DNA from: Takakia lepidozioides
Taxonomy: Eukaryota; Streptophyta; Takakiopsida; Takakiales; Takakiaceae
NCBI GenBank assembly: GCA_030704615.1
Contig: CM060734.1
Coordinates: 45,338,042-45,402,041, forward strand
Reading direction: 5' to 3'
Length of the DNA stretch: 64,000 nucleotides
Position 1 is the first letter of the stretch. Every line of letters begins with the position of its first letter. Positions 1 to 10,849 of the stretch are shown one piece after another. The notes below the pieces were generated by a model, which saw only the letters and a list, made by a program, of their open reading frames with translations, did not search any database and was not told where the DNA came from. Made by a program: the position numbers and the translations under genes.

Positions 1-236
1 TAGAAACTACGAGCCCCTGCGAGCAATGTGCTCAGAAAGAACAAAAACTAAGCCTAGCCAAAACAAACTATACACCCGGCACACAAGGGATGAAAAAACC
101 TAGGGAAGAAAACCTTATGGGTGGAGGACAAAACATCCCATAGGAAAAACCCCAAGTGCTACAAATGGTGCAGAAAACTAGCACAAAATGCAAAACTACT
201 CTAAAGGAGAAGAAACCAGGGCCTGATCACGAGCTG

Positions 237-1116
237 TCAGAGCTGTAGGGTGAAAATCAACTGGCGGTTCTCAACATTCAAATAGGTTAGATCAACAGTA
301 AGAGTGCATGGAACAAGCAATGAAACATGAATGAAGCTAGTTAAGTGAGGAGTAGAAGCATGTTGTGGAAGCAAGACATACTGTCTGCCAAGAAGAATAT
401 CAGAGATCAGGTAAGGGCCATCAATCCAACGTTTGGCTTTAGATACCTGCTTACCAGGCTGAAGTCTTACACAAACGGACTGGCCTACCTTGAATGACTC
501 AGAATACACAACATGTCTGTTGTAATTCTTGGCCTAAGCAGCTTGGGCAAACACAATGTTAGACTTAGCCGTTTCACGCAAACTACTACGTCGTCTAGCA
601 TCCATGGAAAGCAAAAAGACTTCCCAATTTTCAAGTTCAGTTGCGGAAACCTGCAGGCAGGAGATATGCAAAGGAGTCCTACATTTCCTACCATACAAAA
701 GTTCAAAAGGAGAAATCTCTGGCACATTGTCTTGTTAAAACGCTCAGTCCAGCCATTGTACTGGGGGTTATAAGACGCAGTCACAACATGTTTAGTGTTT
801 AGATTGAACAATACAATCTCCATAAGTTGGTTGCAGAATTCTGTACCTTGTTCCGTGAGGATCTTAAGAGGGCAACCATGGCAGAGAATCACCTTATCAA
901 AGAAGAATTGTACCACCTCATCACTGTCCTTAGCAACCAGAGGTCGGAGCTCAACCCATTTAGTCAGGTAATCCGTAGCAACAGCAAGGTATGCATGGCC
1001 CTTAGACGTATGTTTGAGAGGTCCAACAAGATCTAAGCCCACTCGGGCAAAGGGCTCAGTAACCGGGATAGGCTGCAAAGGGAGTGGTGCTTCGGTCCTA
1101 GGCAGGATGGTTTTGG
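237..1116 (-). pseudogene. Gypsy integrase catalytic core and C-terminus
   Basis: Frame 1078-485 has the integrase core: VGLDLVGPL with the first catalytic Asp, LTEQGTEF where the second acidic residue is Glu instead of Asp, and YNPQYNGWTERFNKT with the third, Glu. A second frame (509-237) carries the C-terminal GPY/F-type module: VCVRLQPGKQ and RWIDGPYLISDIL. A frame change lies between them; minus-frame 725-534 (ISPFELLYGRKCRTPL) covers that part. No chromodomain is visible after the GPY module. Integrase inserts element cDNA into host DNA. This copy is disrupted by substitutions, frameshifts and the CACTA insertion. Confidence 0.88.
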
Positions 1117-1119
1117 CAT

Positions 1120-1420
1120 CACTACAGCGTTTTTATGACTGCACATATGACTATTTTTTCAGTCCTATATGCGTTCATGACTACATCACTCTGTAGTGAA
1201 AAAAACCCTGTCATAGCGACTAGTCTTTAGGACTGCATTTTTCAAGTCATAGCCGTGACTACGTGCGTGGCACTTGGAGTCATGCATAAGAAAGTGATGT
1301 AGTTACAACTCTATGACTTACATGCGACTAACTATATGACTACATTGTCTAATGAGCGTTGCCTATATGGAGAGGCTTTAGAGGAACACGTGCACCACTG
1401 CGCAAGCAACACGTCACGAC
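1120..1420. repeat. Left subterminal repeat block of the CACTA element
   Basis: Many copies of TATGACT / AGTCATA and GACTAC lie in both orientations within 300 bp of the terminus. In CACTA elements such short subterminal repeats are the transposase binding sites. The same motif is dense in the mirrored block at 5410-5730. Confidence 0.75.
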
Positions 1421-2829
1421 ACCTGTTGCACTTCAGATGTGACATGTGGCACTTAGACATAATATATGACTAGCATATATGGCAGGGTTTATGCCACGTG
1501 TCATCAAGAATGTCTCTGAAAATAATTTAATAGTTATATTTGTAATTTTAAATTCTAAAATTTATATTTTATTTTTGAAAACAGGGGATAGCAGCTTGGA
1601 AAATTTTATTAAATGGTATTATTGTTTAATTTAATAATGTTATATAAAATAAAAATAGATTAAATGATTTAAATTCTTCATTACATGGTGAAATTCTGAT
1701 ATAAAAAGAGAATGGACCCCTCTTGCATACTAGCAACCACAAGGACATTCAAAATAGACAAGTTCAGGGGAATACACGCCGTGTAAATTATATTACAAAA
1801 ATCCAAATGAGACCAATGTCCCAATGGACACCTCAAAGGCCACAAGGTCCAAAATCCACGCCTGAAAAGGTCCAGTAAGCAAAAAATAAGTAAGCCCACA
1901 CATGGGCTGAATTGTTGTAATACTAGTTTGTTCTGGTGCTACTAGAATCAAGGACCCTGATGTGGGCAGAAGGGAAGACCCAAGCCCTGTCGGGGTTCAG
2001 CTGGCAGAAGAACAAGCTGCTGACAGCAACAACATGGAAGCAGAGTGGATACAAGTTGATTTTGACAAACCTGAGTCCATAAGACAAGGCATCAGAAGGC
2101 CCAAACAAAGAACAATGTGCAATATCTGTAATAACATGAGACACAATCGTCACGTCACACGCTAACCCAACATGGGTCTTGGCAAACTTTCAGCAAAGTT
2201 GAATCAATCACAGAAGCAAAAAAAGGGGCAGGACCTCAAGGGAAGATGTATGGAGTACCTTTTGCAGTGATCAATGAGTACGTGGAAGGAGGAGAAGCTT
2301 ACCCACTGCCAAGCACGGAGTACATGATGCAACCAACAGCACAAGTATCATGTCAGTTCACTCATAATGAGCTGGAGGCACTGGATGAGTTGGACGAGAT
2401 ATACCATATAAGTGATCACACTCCAATAAGACTACAACAACACCCCACATCAACATGTTGACACGGGGAAGTGCAAAGAAGGCCAAAATAGGGGATGGGA
2501 TGCCTATTCTGCAGAAATCCAGCCAAGACATCAAGGATTTAGGGCAAAAACATGGATTTGGTGAAGAAGAATGCATTGGCATGGACAACATCTACAGCTC
2601 AGCAGGGTTTGAGCGCCAACTAGAGATATTCATGGGAGAGGGTGACAAAAGTGAGGAAGAAGCCAAACTTATATTTTCCTCATTGTAGCATCCAACTGAT
2701 GTCCCAGTTTTTTGTCCCTCACTGCTGGGGATTTAACAGATTGTTTAACTATCTGACAAAATAATTTCTGTAAGAGGTCACCTCAATATCAAGCAACTTT
2801 GTGTGCCATGCATTTATGGGGTTGGATTA

Positions 2830-4968
2830 CTATCCATTATTGCAGGGGGAGCCATCAGAAACATTTAAGAATAAGACAAGTGGCTGGCCACGCTGGTTGT
2901 CTGCCCAGACAAACCTCAACCTATTAAGCAATACTCTGGAACAAACCTCAAGCTGGCGGAGAGTGTTTGGTGAAAGGCTCATCTCATTCTGCCCAGCAAA
3001 AGGACGAAATGAAGCCCCCAAGCATAGGACTTTCTCGAGTCCAAACTGTTTAAGGTAGTGCAAAGCGAGTGCCAATGCTTGCACAACTATGTCTGGCATT
3101 GCCATCACTGCCCTGCATCCCAAGAACATCCATCCAGTTACAAAATGCAAGCAGGGAGGGCAGGAGGCACATATCAGAGGAAGACATGGAGAGGATTTAT
3201 TGTGCCCAGCTCACCTGCAAGCCTTCATCCACCTTCTCCTCTTTGGGGGACATTTTCTCCCACTGAAGCAGTGCCTACCACACTTGAGTTTTGATTGGAC
3301 TGGCTTCCATAAAAAGCGACCACCTCAGCAACAGCTCCCCCGTCTTTGAAGCAATCATGTGGCATGCGTTCAACATGAACCTCTGAGGCAAGCCCTGCAA
3401 ATTCCATCAAAAGCTACACCCACAAATGCACTTAAGAACATCAACAAACTTCTTCTTACTGCCCTGCACAAGCTCCCAAATCCCTTATACACAAAACCAC
3501 AAAAGAGTAGGAATAATTGCAACAGCAACGCGGTATACCCACCTTTTCAGTTGTTGAAGCCAGAGGTGTTGCAAGGAGGAGCTCAGCTGGGGAACATGTC
3601 AGCAACCGTGCCTCCAGCTCAGTACGCATCATCGTGTCCTTAAAATCTCCATACATAACATCCCCTGTTGCAGTCTCTACAGCCACAACCCCAAACCGTG
3701 TATCAAAACTGCTTGCTTTTCTGTCTCCTTTTAACCCAAATCGCCCCCCCTCTTCAGCAACAGCCATCTCACCCATTCTTCCGGGCAGGCCAACACGTGC
3801 CTTGTTAGGGCTCCAGCCATGCAATAATGGCTGTTCTGCAATGCACATGAGATAGGTACTCAAGTGCCCAACCCTTCCCTGTGTCTCTCCTCCTAGATCT
3901 TCAACAGCCTCAATGGTTGCCCAGGTGTAGAGGGCCGAGAGATTACGGGTGAAAGGCCCAGTTTTGTTTGCCCCGTGTGCTTTGATTGTTGCTGTCTCTG
4001 TTTGTCTGACAACCCCAACTTTATACCCAGATTCCACAAGGCGCCGCACATGCACATGAAGTCTGAAAGTGGGAATGCTTGTTGTGAGAAAGTTGTGGTC
4101 ATAGTGGGCAAAGATGCCCAGCACATGCGCGGCTGTCTCTGCATCACCTCCAAAGAACCGAAACTTATAGCCCACTTCAATTAGGAGCACCACATCTGGG
4201 TACCTACATCACCCAATGAAACAGTTTGTCTCAGTATTTGTCCATGGGTCTATTTATTCCATGGTCATTCACAAAACTGCAAAGTGGGCCAACGATATGG
4301 AACAATTATTCTCTCTTTAAAGTAACTGCAAGTTCAAAGGGCAATAAAACACTCCTCAAATATGAACTTGGCTAGAGAGTCCCAGAGGAATGTTCTGGCT
4401 ATTAGGAAGAGGGTATGTACCTGGCCTTGAGTTCCACCATTTGCTGCTCAAGAGGGGTGTAAGTCACTTTTCCCAATGACGGCTTTCCATACCAGGCCTC
4501 CTGCACCACACCATTCTGGTCGCTGCAGGCCAATAACTTTTCAACGAACTTCTTGTGTCGGACTGGATTAGAAGCAGGGACGGAGACCTGATTGATACTC
4601 TGAATTGAGGGTTTCTTGCATACTCTGACTGGGTTGGCAGAAATCTGCAGGGACATATCTGGTTCTCCTGAAGGACAACCATTGAGGGAGTCAAAGGTAT
4701 CTCCTCCTGGCTTGTGAAGTCTGGTTTCTAGCTCCTTAGAAGCTTTGTCCAGTACATTACAGTTGCTGACTCCAGTGTCCACCTCTCTCTGCTCCTTGAC
4801 TATGTTGTTGAAGTCACATGGATTGGGGTGTGACAATAGCTCGCTATCAGTTTTCGAGTTCTTAATATCCTCAGTTCCTGTACCCTGAGTAGCTTCATCA
4901 GACAGAGGAAAGAGTACGTTTCTTGTGACATGGAATAGCTGTTGAATCGACGTCACCCTCCCTCCCAC
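2830..4968 (-). pseudogene. MSH3: Captured MSH3 (DNA mismatch repair) gene fragment with introns
   Basis: Minus-strand exons inside the CACTA element match the N-terminal half of MSH3, the MutS homologue that pairs with MSH2 to bind insertion/deletion loops. Exon to 4421: YTPLEQQMVELKAR, donor GTACAT. Exon from 4203 (acceptor TGTAG) to about 3528: EVGYKFRFFGGDAETAAHVL, VHVRRLVESGYKVGVV, ETATIKAHGANKTGPF, then FGVVAVETATGDV and CSPAELLLATPL, which are MutS domains I and II. Exon at about 3400-3310: EVHVERMPHDCFKDGGAV. Exon at about 3105-2955: VQALALALHYLKQFG and EKVLCLGASFR through TLRQLE, donor GTTTGT. A last stub reads NVSDGSP and stops near 2833. The clamp and ATPase domains are absent, so no functional MSH3 can be made. 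Intact splice sites show capture at DNA level. Confidence 0.88.
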
Positions 4969-5409
4969 CTACAGCATACTTGATGGTCAAGATACACAAA
5001 TTTAATTGTTCCTGCTTTCCAAGCATACCCAGGCATACACAGTTAAAAATGTAGTCATTATGGAGCAGGACTAGAGTGGTTGCCCCTTCCCTCCGGCTCC
5101 CAAAAGCCATAGTCAGAGATTGAAACACGCCTGCTAAGACTAAGTTGACTCTCCCAAAAACGGCGAGCTCGCTTCTCCTCATCTCCTCTCCTCCTTCTCT
5201 TCTCCTTCGTGCATCATTTGCTCAACGCCTCCATCCCACGCCCCTGCATATCCTGCTATCATCGCGTTCCATCCCTCGGCTATGTGGTGTGGCGCAGGAG
5301 ACAAAAAAACGCCAAGTCCCAGCCCTCCTTTCTGTTCACGATTACCTTATAAGCAACTTTTTAACTTTTTTAAACCTAATGGGCAACCTTATTTGCATTA
5401 TATGTGCCT

Positions 5410-5730
5410 TCAAAATGACACGTGTAGTGATGTAGTCGTATAAATAGAGCTGTGAAACCATCTTCAGTCATGGAGTCATAAGATTCCATGAAATGTCGTC
5501 CACGTGTAGTCAAACATATCACACTAGTCATATAAACCATCCCTGTCATCATGGTCAACAATTTTTGACCAATGCTCCCTAACTTTCCGGAGTCATGTAG
5601 TGATATCCATTACTACAAAGTCATAAAACTATGACTGCAATGCATTTCAGCGCTCTGTAGTCATCTACCTAGTGCAGTTTTTATGACTCCGCCAAAGCCG
5701 TAGTCCTAAAAACGCTCATCTCTTGTAGTG
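5410..5730. repeat. Right subterminal repeat block of the CACTA element
   Basis: Repeated GTAGTCAT, AGTCATA and TATGACT words occur up to the CACTACAAGA terminus. They mirror the left block and support assignment of both ends to one element. Confidence 0.75.
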
Positions 5731-5733
5731 CAT

Positions 5734-6091
5734 GATAGGGTACACACCTTGCAATGAAAGCTGAAACGTCCTTAACTAAACCTTTCCAATGATACTGTTC
5801 TTGGAGCTTTTTCACAGTTTTGGTAACCCCTAAATGACCAGCATAAGTAGAAGCATGGTACAATTCTAGCAAGGCAAGGACAACGGACCTAGGAGGGACT
5901 TCCAAAGCAAGATCACCTTCCAATGCATTCACTCTGAACAACCTCCCTTCACTTTCCCGGTGGGTGGGTAAATGATAGTTCACTTGCCTCATGAGGAGCC
6001 TGGATATGCCACTCAGGTGGGTGCCAGCTTTGCACCTATGGAGAAGAGCATCGTAAAGAGGATCATCCATGCCTACAACACTCATGGCCAC
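5734..6091 (-). pseudogene. Gypsy integrase, zinc-binding (HHCC) part
   Basis: The frame contains ELYHASTYAGHLGVTKTVKKL followed by QYHWKGL and FIARCVPYH. These are the paired histidines and the first of the two cysteines of the integrase H2C2 domain. The second Cys of the CxxC pair is Tyr here. The frame runs straight into the terminus of the CACTA transposon at 5730. The rest of integrase resumes at 1116 on the far side of that insertion, so this is half of one split gene. Confidence 0.85.
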
Positions 6092-6342
6092 ACAACAGCA
6101 GGTTAGTGCAGGTGAGGAGAAAGTGGCAGCCCCCGTGATCTTCCTTTCATTGATCCTGACTTCAATTTTCAGTTGGCTGCCTATGAGGAAGCAAGCAGGC
6201 TATGAAGTGCAACTCAGTCCCTTGGTCATGAACAAGACAGGCTAGGGAGTGAGAGAAACATGATCATGGAAAAGGTAGGGCCAAAGCTACCTAGGCTGCA
6301 GGTTGCCAACCTACTAGCATTGCCAAGTACCAAGCAAGAAAT

Positions 6343-7738
6343 TTAAGGAACATCAAATTGAACTAGATCCCAAGAATCCAGCAGATCAGGGGGAACATAA
6401 GGGAAATCTAGCAGATGACATAACGCATAAGGGTCAGTAACAGGTACTGCAACAACAAAAGGGGAAGAAAGAATAAGAACCAGATCATCTAGAGTAGTGT
6501 AAGGGGCAGGAGGCTTAGTTTCCCCACGAGTCAATGCATCAGCATTAACATTATCTTTGCCTCGCTTGTATGAGATCTGAAAATCATAACCCTGTAAAAT
6601 CAGAGCCCATCTAGCCAAACGTCCAGTCAGTTCACGAGGAGTAAGCAAGACTTTCAAAGGTAAATGATCTGTCTCGATGGTGAAGTGGTAACCATGAAAA
6701 TACTGCCTAAAATATTTAACACCAAAGATAACTGCTAAGCCCTCTTTGTCTGTGATAGAGTAGTTTCTTTCATGTTTGTCAAGACTCCGTGAGGCATAGG
6801 CAATCGCATGTTCCTGCCAATCTTGAATTTGACTAAGCACAGCAGAGATAGCTAAGTCACTAGCGTCAGTTTTTAAAAGGAAAGGTAAGGTAAAGTCAAG
6901 GTAGGCAAGAACAGGGGCCGAAGTTAAAGCGATCTTGAGCTTCTCAAAAGCCGATGTTTCTGCAGTACCCCATACAAAGCGCGCATCCTTGGACAGCAAG
7001 CGAGTAAGTGGAGCAACAAGCTTGGCAAATTGAAAGATGAAACGACGATAATAGGAGCCAAAACCCTTGACACAGGTCTTGTCCCTAGGAGTAGGATAAT
7101 CCCAAATAGCCCAGATCTTACGAGGATCTGGCCTGATGCCAGCAGTAGATAGCAAGTGCCCAAGGAAGTATAGCTGCTCCATACAAAAGTCACACTTCTT
7201 GGCTTTGACTTTTAGGCCTACAACCCGAAGTCTGCACACCACCCGTTGTAAATCCAACAAGTGAGCATCAAAGGTAGTGGAATAGATATTAATATCATCT
7301 ATGTAGACTAAGGCACATTCCCAACGAAGATTGCCAAGCACAACATCCATGAGCCTCTGAAGGTGGCAGTAGCATTGTATAATCCAAAAGCCATTATAGT
7401 TTCGATCTGATACATGCTCATTCGACAGGTGAAGGCCGTTTTCCCTTTGGCCGCCCAGCTACTAGATCTAATGACGAGAAGATAGTGACTCCATTCAATT
7501 GGTCAAGAGTCTCATTAATACGAGGCAAGGGATACACATCCTTCTTAGTGATAACATTCAGACGTCTAAAATCAACACAGAAGCAAGTTGAACCATCCTT
7601 TTTCCCTACCAAGACAATGGGACTGGCCCAACGCGAGATTGAGGGTGTGATGACACCTGCGTCCAACATTTTGGTAATCTCTTCTTGAATAACCTTTCTT
7701 TCGCGCAAACTCTCTCGATAGGCATTGTCACGGACATA
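6343..7738 (-). pseudogene. Ty3/gypsy reverse transcriptase and RNase H
   Basis: Frame 7708-7418 holds the RT N-terminal block (SPIVLVGKKDGSTCFCVDFRRLN, key residues VGKKDGS and DFRRLN) and IFSSLDLVAG with the first catalytic Asp. Frame 7350-6343 continues with VYIDDI, the polymerase YxDD box, then the RNase H domain (LKTDASDLAISAVLSQ; later ETDHLPLK and NVNADALTR). Between them (about 7350-7440) roughly two dozen residues after LVAG are missing and the frame changes twice, so polymerase activity is lost. The order and motifs are typical of plant gypsy pol. In a live element this would copy element RNA into DNA. Confidence 0.9.
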
Positions 7739-8312
7739 GCCCAGAAGAACTTACCAGGAGTAAATACCAGAAGTTACCAAGTTACCGAAAGTTACCATGA
7801 CTTACCATGATTTACCATGATTTACCATTACTTACCAAGTTACCGGGAGTTTACCAAATTATCAAGAGTAACTTGGGAAACTGCTCATGAAGCTTCATTT
7901 GGAGGAAACATCTCCATCAAGATACCTCATTTGTTTAAGGAAGCTTCTCCATCAAGAAACCTTTGTTTAATCTTGGAAACTTCTCCAGCAAGAAACCTCC
8001 ATAGGGGAAGTTTCTTAGGGAAGCATCTTAGTAGCCAGTATATATAGAAGGCGAGATTGGACACGCTTCAGTCTCGCCAACACCAGTTCAAGCTGCTCTT
8101 GTTTCCAGTATCTGGTACTCCAGTCCAGTTTCCAACATTCCAGTATTCAAATCGTGTTCCAATATCTTGTACTCTTGTCCATTGTTATAAAGATCGTCTT
8201 GATTCTTATTTACTCATCGTGCATTCGGCCACGCCGACCTTGACTTCTTGTCTAGCCTTGTACCTCTAGTCTTATCTCTTGTTTGTGTTCAGTCATGTTC
8301 TCGTTCTTGACA
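7739..8312 (+). mobile_element. Solo-LTR-like insertion with 5-6 bp target duplication
   Basis: This 574-bp block interrupts gypsy pol exactly where the frame breaks. GACATA occurs on both sides (7733-7738 and 8313-8318), giving a 5-6 bp target-site duplication typical of LTR-element integration. The plus-strand end is ...TTCTTGACA, so the minus-strand end starts TGTCAAG as an LTR should. The opposite end (AGCCC/GCCC) has lost the canonical dinucleotide. A TATA-like TATATATAGAAG at about 8039-8050, followed by a stretch rich in CCAGT, looks like LTR promoter and R region on the plus strand. The left part holds many TTACCA repeats (7750-7850). No coding capacity is seen. Confidence 0.65.
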
Positions 8313-9065
8313 GACATACTGTTTGATAGGCTTACCTTCAGTGATGATATCATGGTTCAGGATGGTTGTGCGACCAAGGTCATGAGGGCCCTTGCTAAAG
8401 ATATCCAGATTGTTACGGAGAAAGTCATGTAGTTGGCTGGTCTGCTGAGGCGTGAGATACTCTCCAACCGTGATGTCTTGCAAAATCTGCTGATAATGCA
8501 GCTCTTGATCTGAGGTCAAAGGAAGACTGGCAGCGGGCCCGGTATTGGCAGCAAAGGCTTGCAGCTGGTCAAGAGGGGAATCCACCAAACCTATGTCGTG
8601 GAAAGAGAGACCTTTCTGAACAAAAACCAACTCAGATAAAGGTGAGGCAGACAGCCTAGCTAAGACTTGACCCTTATGAATGGTAATGCCAATACGCTCA
8701 AGATTAGCCACCAACAGTCTCACTTCGCCCTTGAAACCTCTATCAATCGCTCCAGATGCAATCAGACAATGTTTTTGCAAGGTTAGCTCCTTCCAACCCT
8801 CAACCTCAATGTAATGACCTTGGGGGCAAGCAAAAGCTAGACCAGAAGGTATTACACGCTGAGAAAAAACAGGAATGACCAAGTCGACAGGAGCGCGGAT
8901 CAGCTTTGTGTTTTTGGCCATTGACAGAGGATGATCAGATTTCTTACCTGGTACAGAGAACTGCCATTGATAAAGGCAGCCCTCAGGGGCTTGAAATTGA
9001 CTGAATCTTGCCCAATTGTAGTGCTGGCCTACGGTTTCCTTCATGTGCTCAGCTTGCAATTTCAA
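8289..9065 (-). pseudogene. dUTPase-like domain in gypsy pol, plus start of RT linker
   Basis: The 258-residue frame has a central block like a trimeric dUTPase: IPSGLAFACPQGHYIEV, then the motif-3-like SGAIDRGFKGEVRLLVAN, then ITIHKGQVLARL, matching the dUTPase pattern 'GVIDxDYRGEV...IxxGxxIAQL'. The 'RSGLA' phosphate-binding motif is replaced by WKELTL, so catalysis is doubtful. Downstream residues (LHDFLRNNLDIFSKGPHDLG) match the usual gypsy segment before RT. The last residues (from about 8312) run into the inserted LTR-like element. Known families: dUTPase domains occur in some retroviruses and some gypsy elements. Identification here is by motif only. Confidence 0.6.
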
Positions 9066-9131
9066 TTGAGAGTAATTTGCTAAAGAGGTACCAGCAGCTA
9101 GGATGACAGCGTTGAGGTTTACCTTATAAGG

Positions 9132-9464
9132 CTAGCCCTCACCATTGTGTAACCTCATCACATTGCCCATGATGTCCAGGCTGGCCTCTGCCTCCCTCAT
9201 CCAGTCAAGGCCCAGCAAAAGTTGCTCCTCTAAAGTGACAATACAGGTTAGCACCACTATCTTGCCACTGACACGGATAGGCACAGTAACCAAACCCATG
9301 GGTTCATAGGTTGTACCATCGGCTATGGTGACTTCCAGCCCTTTTGCAGGCCGCAACTTGAGGCCTAATATGCGTACAATGGAGAGTGGAATGGCAGACA
9401 TGGTGCAGCTTGTGTCAATCACACATGAAAAAGAAATGTGGCCAATGTGACACTGTGTCATCAA
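9132..9464 (-). pseudogene. Ty3/gypsy aspartic protease (retropepsin) remnant
   Basis: A 110-residue frame contains CVIDTSCTMSAIPLS, which aligns with the retropepsin active-site segment (hydrophobic-DTGA/C-xxSxI). A Ser replaces the usual Gly after Asp-Thr. Later comes LLLGLDWMREAEASLDI, the typical 'ILGxDWL' end of gypsy proteases. In a live element this enzyme cleaves Gag-Pol. It sits immediately upstream of the dUTPase-like and RT regions, as expected for gypsy pol. The Gly substitution and the lack of continuity with the next frame indicate a dead copy. Confidence 0.75.
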
Positions 9465-9583
9465 GGGATGTATGCATTATCTTCTAAGCACCTTAGAGGC
9501 TTCACAATGCATGAGTTTGAAATCATTGGACAAGACAGCACTAGCAACAAGTTGTGGGTTTGTAGAGAGATCGACCTGCACCC

Positions 9584-9766
9584 TTACGGACGATCTTGGT
9601 CGTTTAAATGGTCTTTCTGGGTTTTCTCTTTCTCACAACGATCAATGAGAGCAGGGAGTTGAGAAAGGTAAGGGCAGAACCTGTTGTAGTGCTCTTTGGA
9701 TTTGCACGAGTGCCCTGATTTATGCATCAGTAACCATGCATGCCACCACAGATAGTCTGGCTTCAT
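9584..9766 (-). pseudogene. Gag nucleocapsid remnant (degenerate zinc knuckle)
   Basis: A 60-residue minus-strand frame carries SGHSCKSKEHYNRFCP, which resembles the second half of a retroviral-type CCHC zinc knuckle (Cys-x-x-Cys-x4-His-x4-Cys). The first cysteine pair is not in the same frame. A neighbouring minus frame (9720-9941) contains CMNCPPSV and may be upstream gag in a shifted frame. Gag would package the element RNA. The position just upstream of protease fits. The call rests mostly on position and on a partial motif. Confidence 0.4.
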
Positions 9767-10049
9767 ACCTAGGGCCGGTGTTGGATTTCATCACGGAAGG
9801 AGGACAATTCATGCATAAGGGAAGGTACCAATGCCCATCAGTAATCACAACATCAGTTCTTTCACTGGCCAGATCTATGTGTGTGTTTGATAGTGGCTGG
9901 TTTGGCAAATCCAGCCTTGGCATACAGCGCATGACATACAAGCCGTCATTTTGCCACTACCTCTCCCTTCCATCATGTAGGACCTCCCGCACGCAATCTA
10001 CTGTTCTCAGGTGTTTCGTACGAGCCAAATTCTCTGTTAACAATTTCTA

Positions 10050-10849
10050 ATTACCCCGCATCTCCACCATGATTCCGGCGCTATGGGTTTGTTCCCCTTC
10101 CTCTACTGGACTTAATCCTATCAATGGGGATGTAGTCGATAGATAGGCCTGGCAGAGAAGACGGAATCTCACAAAGAGAACGCAATAGAGTCGGACATCC
10201 AAAACGCATTCATCAACACACTCAAGCACACCGTTACACCAAATGTACACTCACGTAAGATCCAAAAGCCACCACCCTCACTGCCAGTGCAGCTTAAATA
10301 ATATTAGGTCGTAATCCTAGTGCCGCGTGACACTTACATATAGGTCAGCCAGATGCCCTTCCAACATAGCCATAGAAAGAAGCCAGATCACCCAGATCCA
10401 TCCTAATCTAATCCTAAACTAACTGTTAGAATAAGACAACACCTAATAAAGCCATAAGCTGTTGCCAACTCATCCTCATGCGCAAAGTGCATCCAGACTT
10501 CATCCTGGTTTTGTCCATCCCTAAATCATCTGGAGCGCATCCCTCCTCCGTTCATCGAAGTCGAAAAAGCAGGTGAGGAGGAATCCCGGCTCCACAAGCC
10601 TATGATGTGAATAAATATAATAAATAATATAAATTTATCAGATAAAAAAAGTGACCGATATTACCCCTAAGGGGCGGACTGCGACAAATACTCTTTCTGT
10701 CAAGTCTATGAGAAAAATCGAAATTGCAAAAAAAAATAAAAAATGTGTTGGTGGATCCCCAAATGTGGACCAGATCTTCAGTTAGCCATAAATTAGCCCA
10801 ATCCTTGAACTATTCTTCAACATGACTAGCTCAACAGGACTAAGGGCAG
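10050..10849. other. Non-coding stretch between gypsy remnant and MITE pair
   Basis: No convincing coding frame. A minus-strand segment near 10064-10085 (ATAGCGCCGGAATCATGG) loosely resembles an LTR end followed by a primer-binding site, so part of this stretch could be the gypsy 5' LTR, but no matching 3' LTR is in the window. 10,610-10,745 is A/T rich. Confidence 0.3.

Larger units (their letters stand above)
1120..5730. mobile_element. Non-autonomous CACTA (En/Spm) transposon carrying host exons
   Basis: The 4611-bp unit begins CACTACAGCGTTTTT at 1120 and ends with the complement of CACTACAAGAGATGAGCG at 5730. Both match the CACTACAAGA terminal repeat of En/Spm elements; the left copy appears to lack about 8 bp. 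The 3-bp target duplication CAT (1117-1119 and 5731-5733) is the CACTA hallmark. It lies within gypsy integrase, whose frame resumes on the other side. Subterminal regions are packed with ATGACT/AGTCAT copies. No transposase is recognised. The interior is largely a captured fragment of MSH3 (minus strand). Plus-strand frames at 2246-2688 are unrecognised and may be further captured sequence. It would need transposase supplied in trans. Confidence 0.88.
237..9940 (-). mobile_element. Degenerate Ty3/gypsy LTR retrotransposon, nested
   Basis: Read on the minus strand from high to low coordinates, the parts are a degenerate zinc-knuckle region (about 9.6-9.8 kb), aspartic protease, dUTPase-like domain, reverse transcriptase, RNase H, integrase zinc-binding domain, integrase core and a GPY/F-type integrase C-terminus. 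The order RT-RNase H-integrase defines Ty3/gypsy. The element is dead: frameshifts, deletions and substituted catalytic residues occur throughout. Two later insertions split it, at 7739-8312 and 1120-5730. Taking out each insertion plus one copy of its target duplication makes the flanking pol segments adjoin. I could not identify its own LTRs. The outer borders given are the limits of recognisable coding sequence, and the 3' end may lie outside the window. Confidence 0.88.

Noticed and set aside
3517-3855. Plus-strand 112-residue frame in the CACTA element
   Set aside because: Antisense of the MSH3 domain-II exon.
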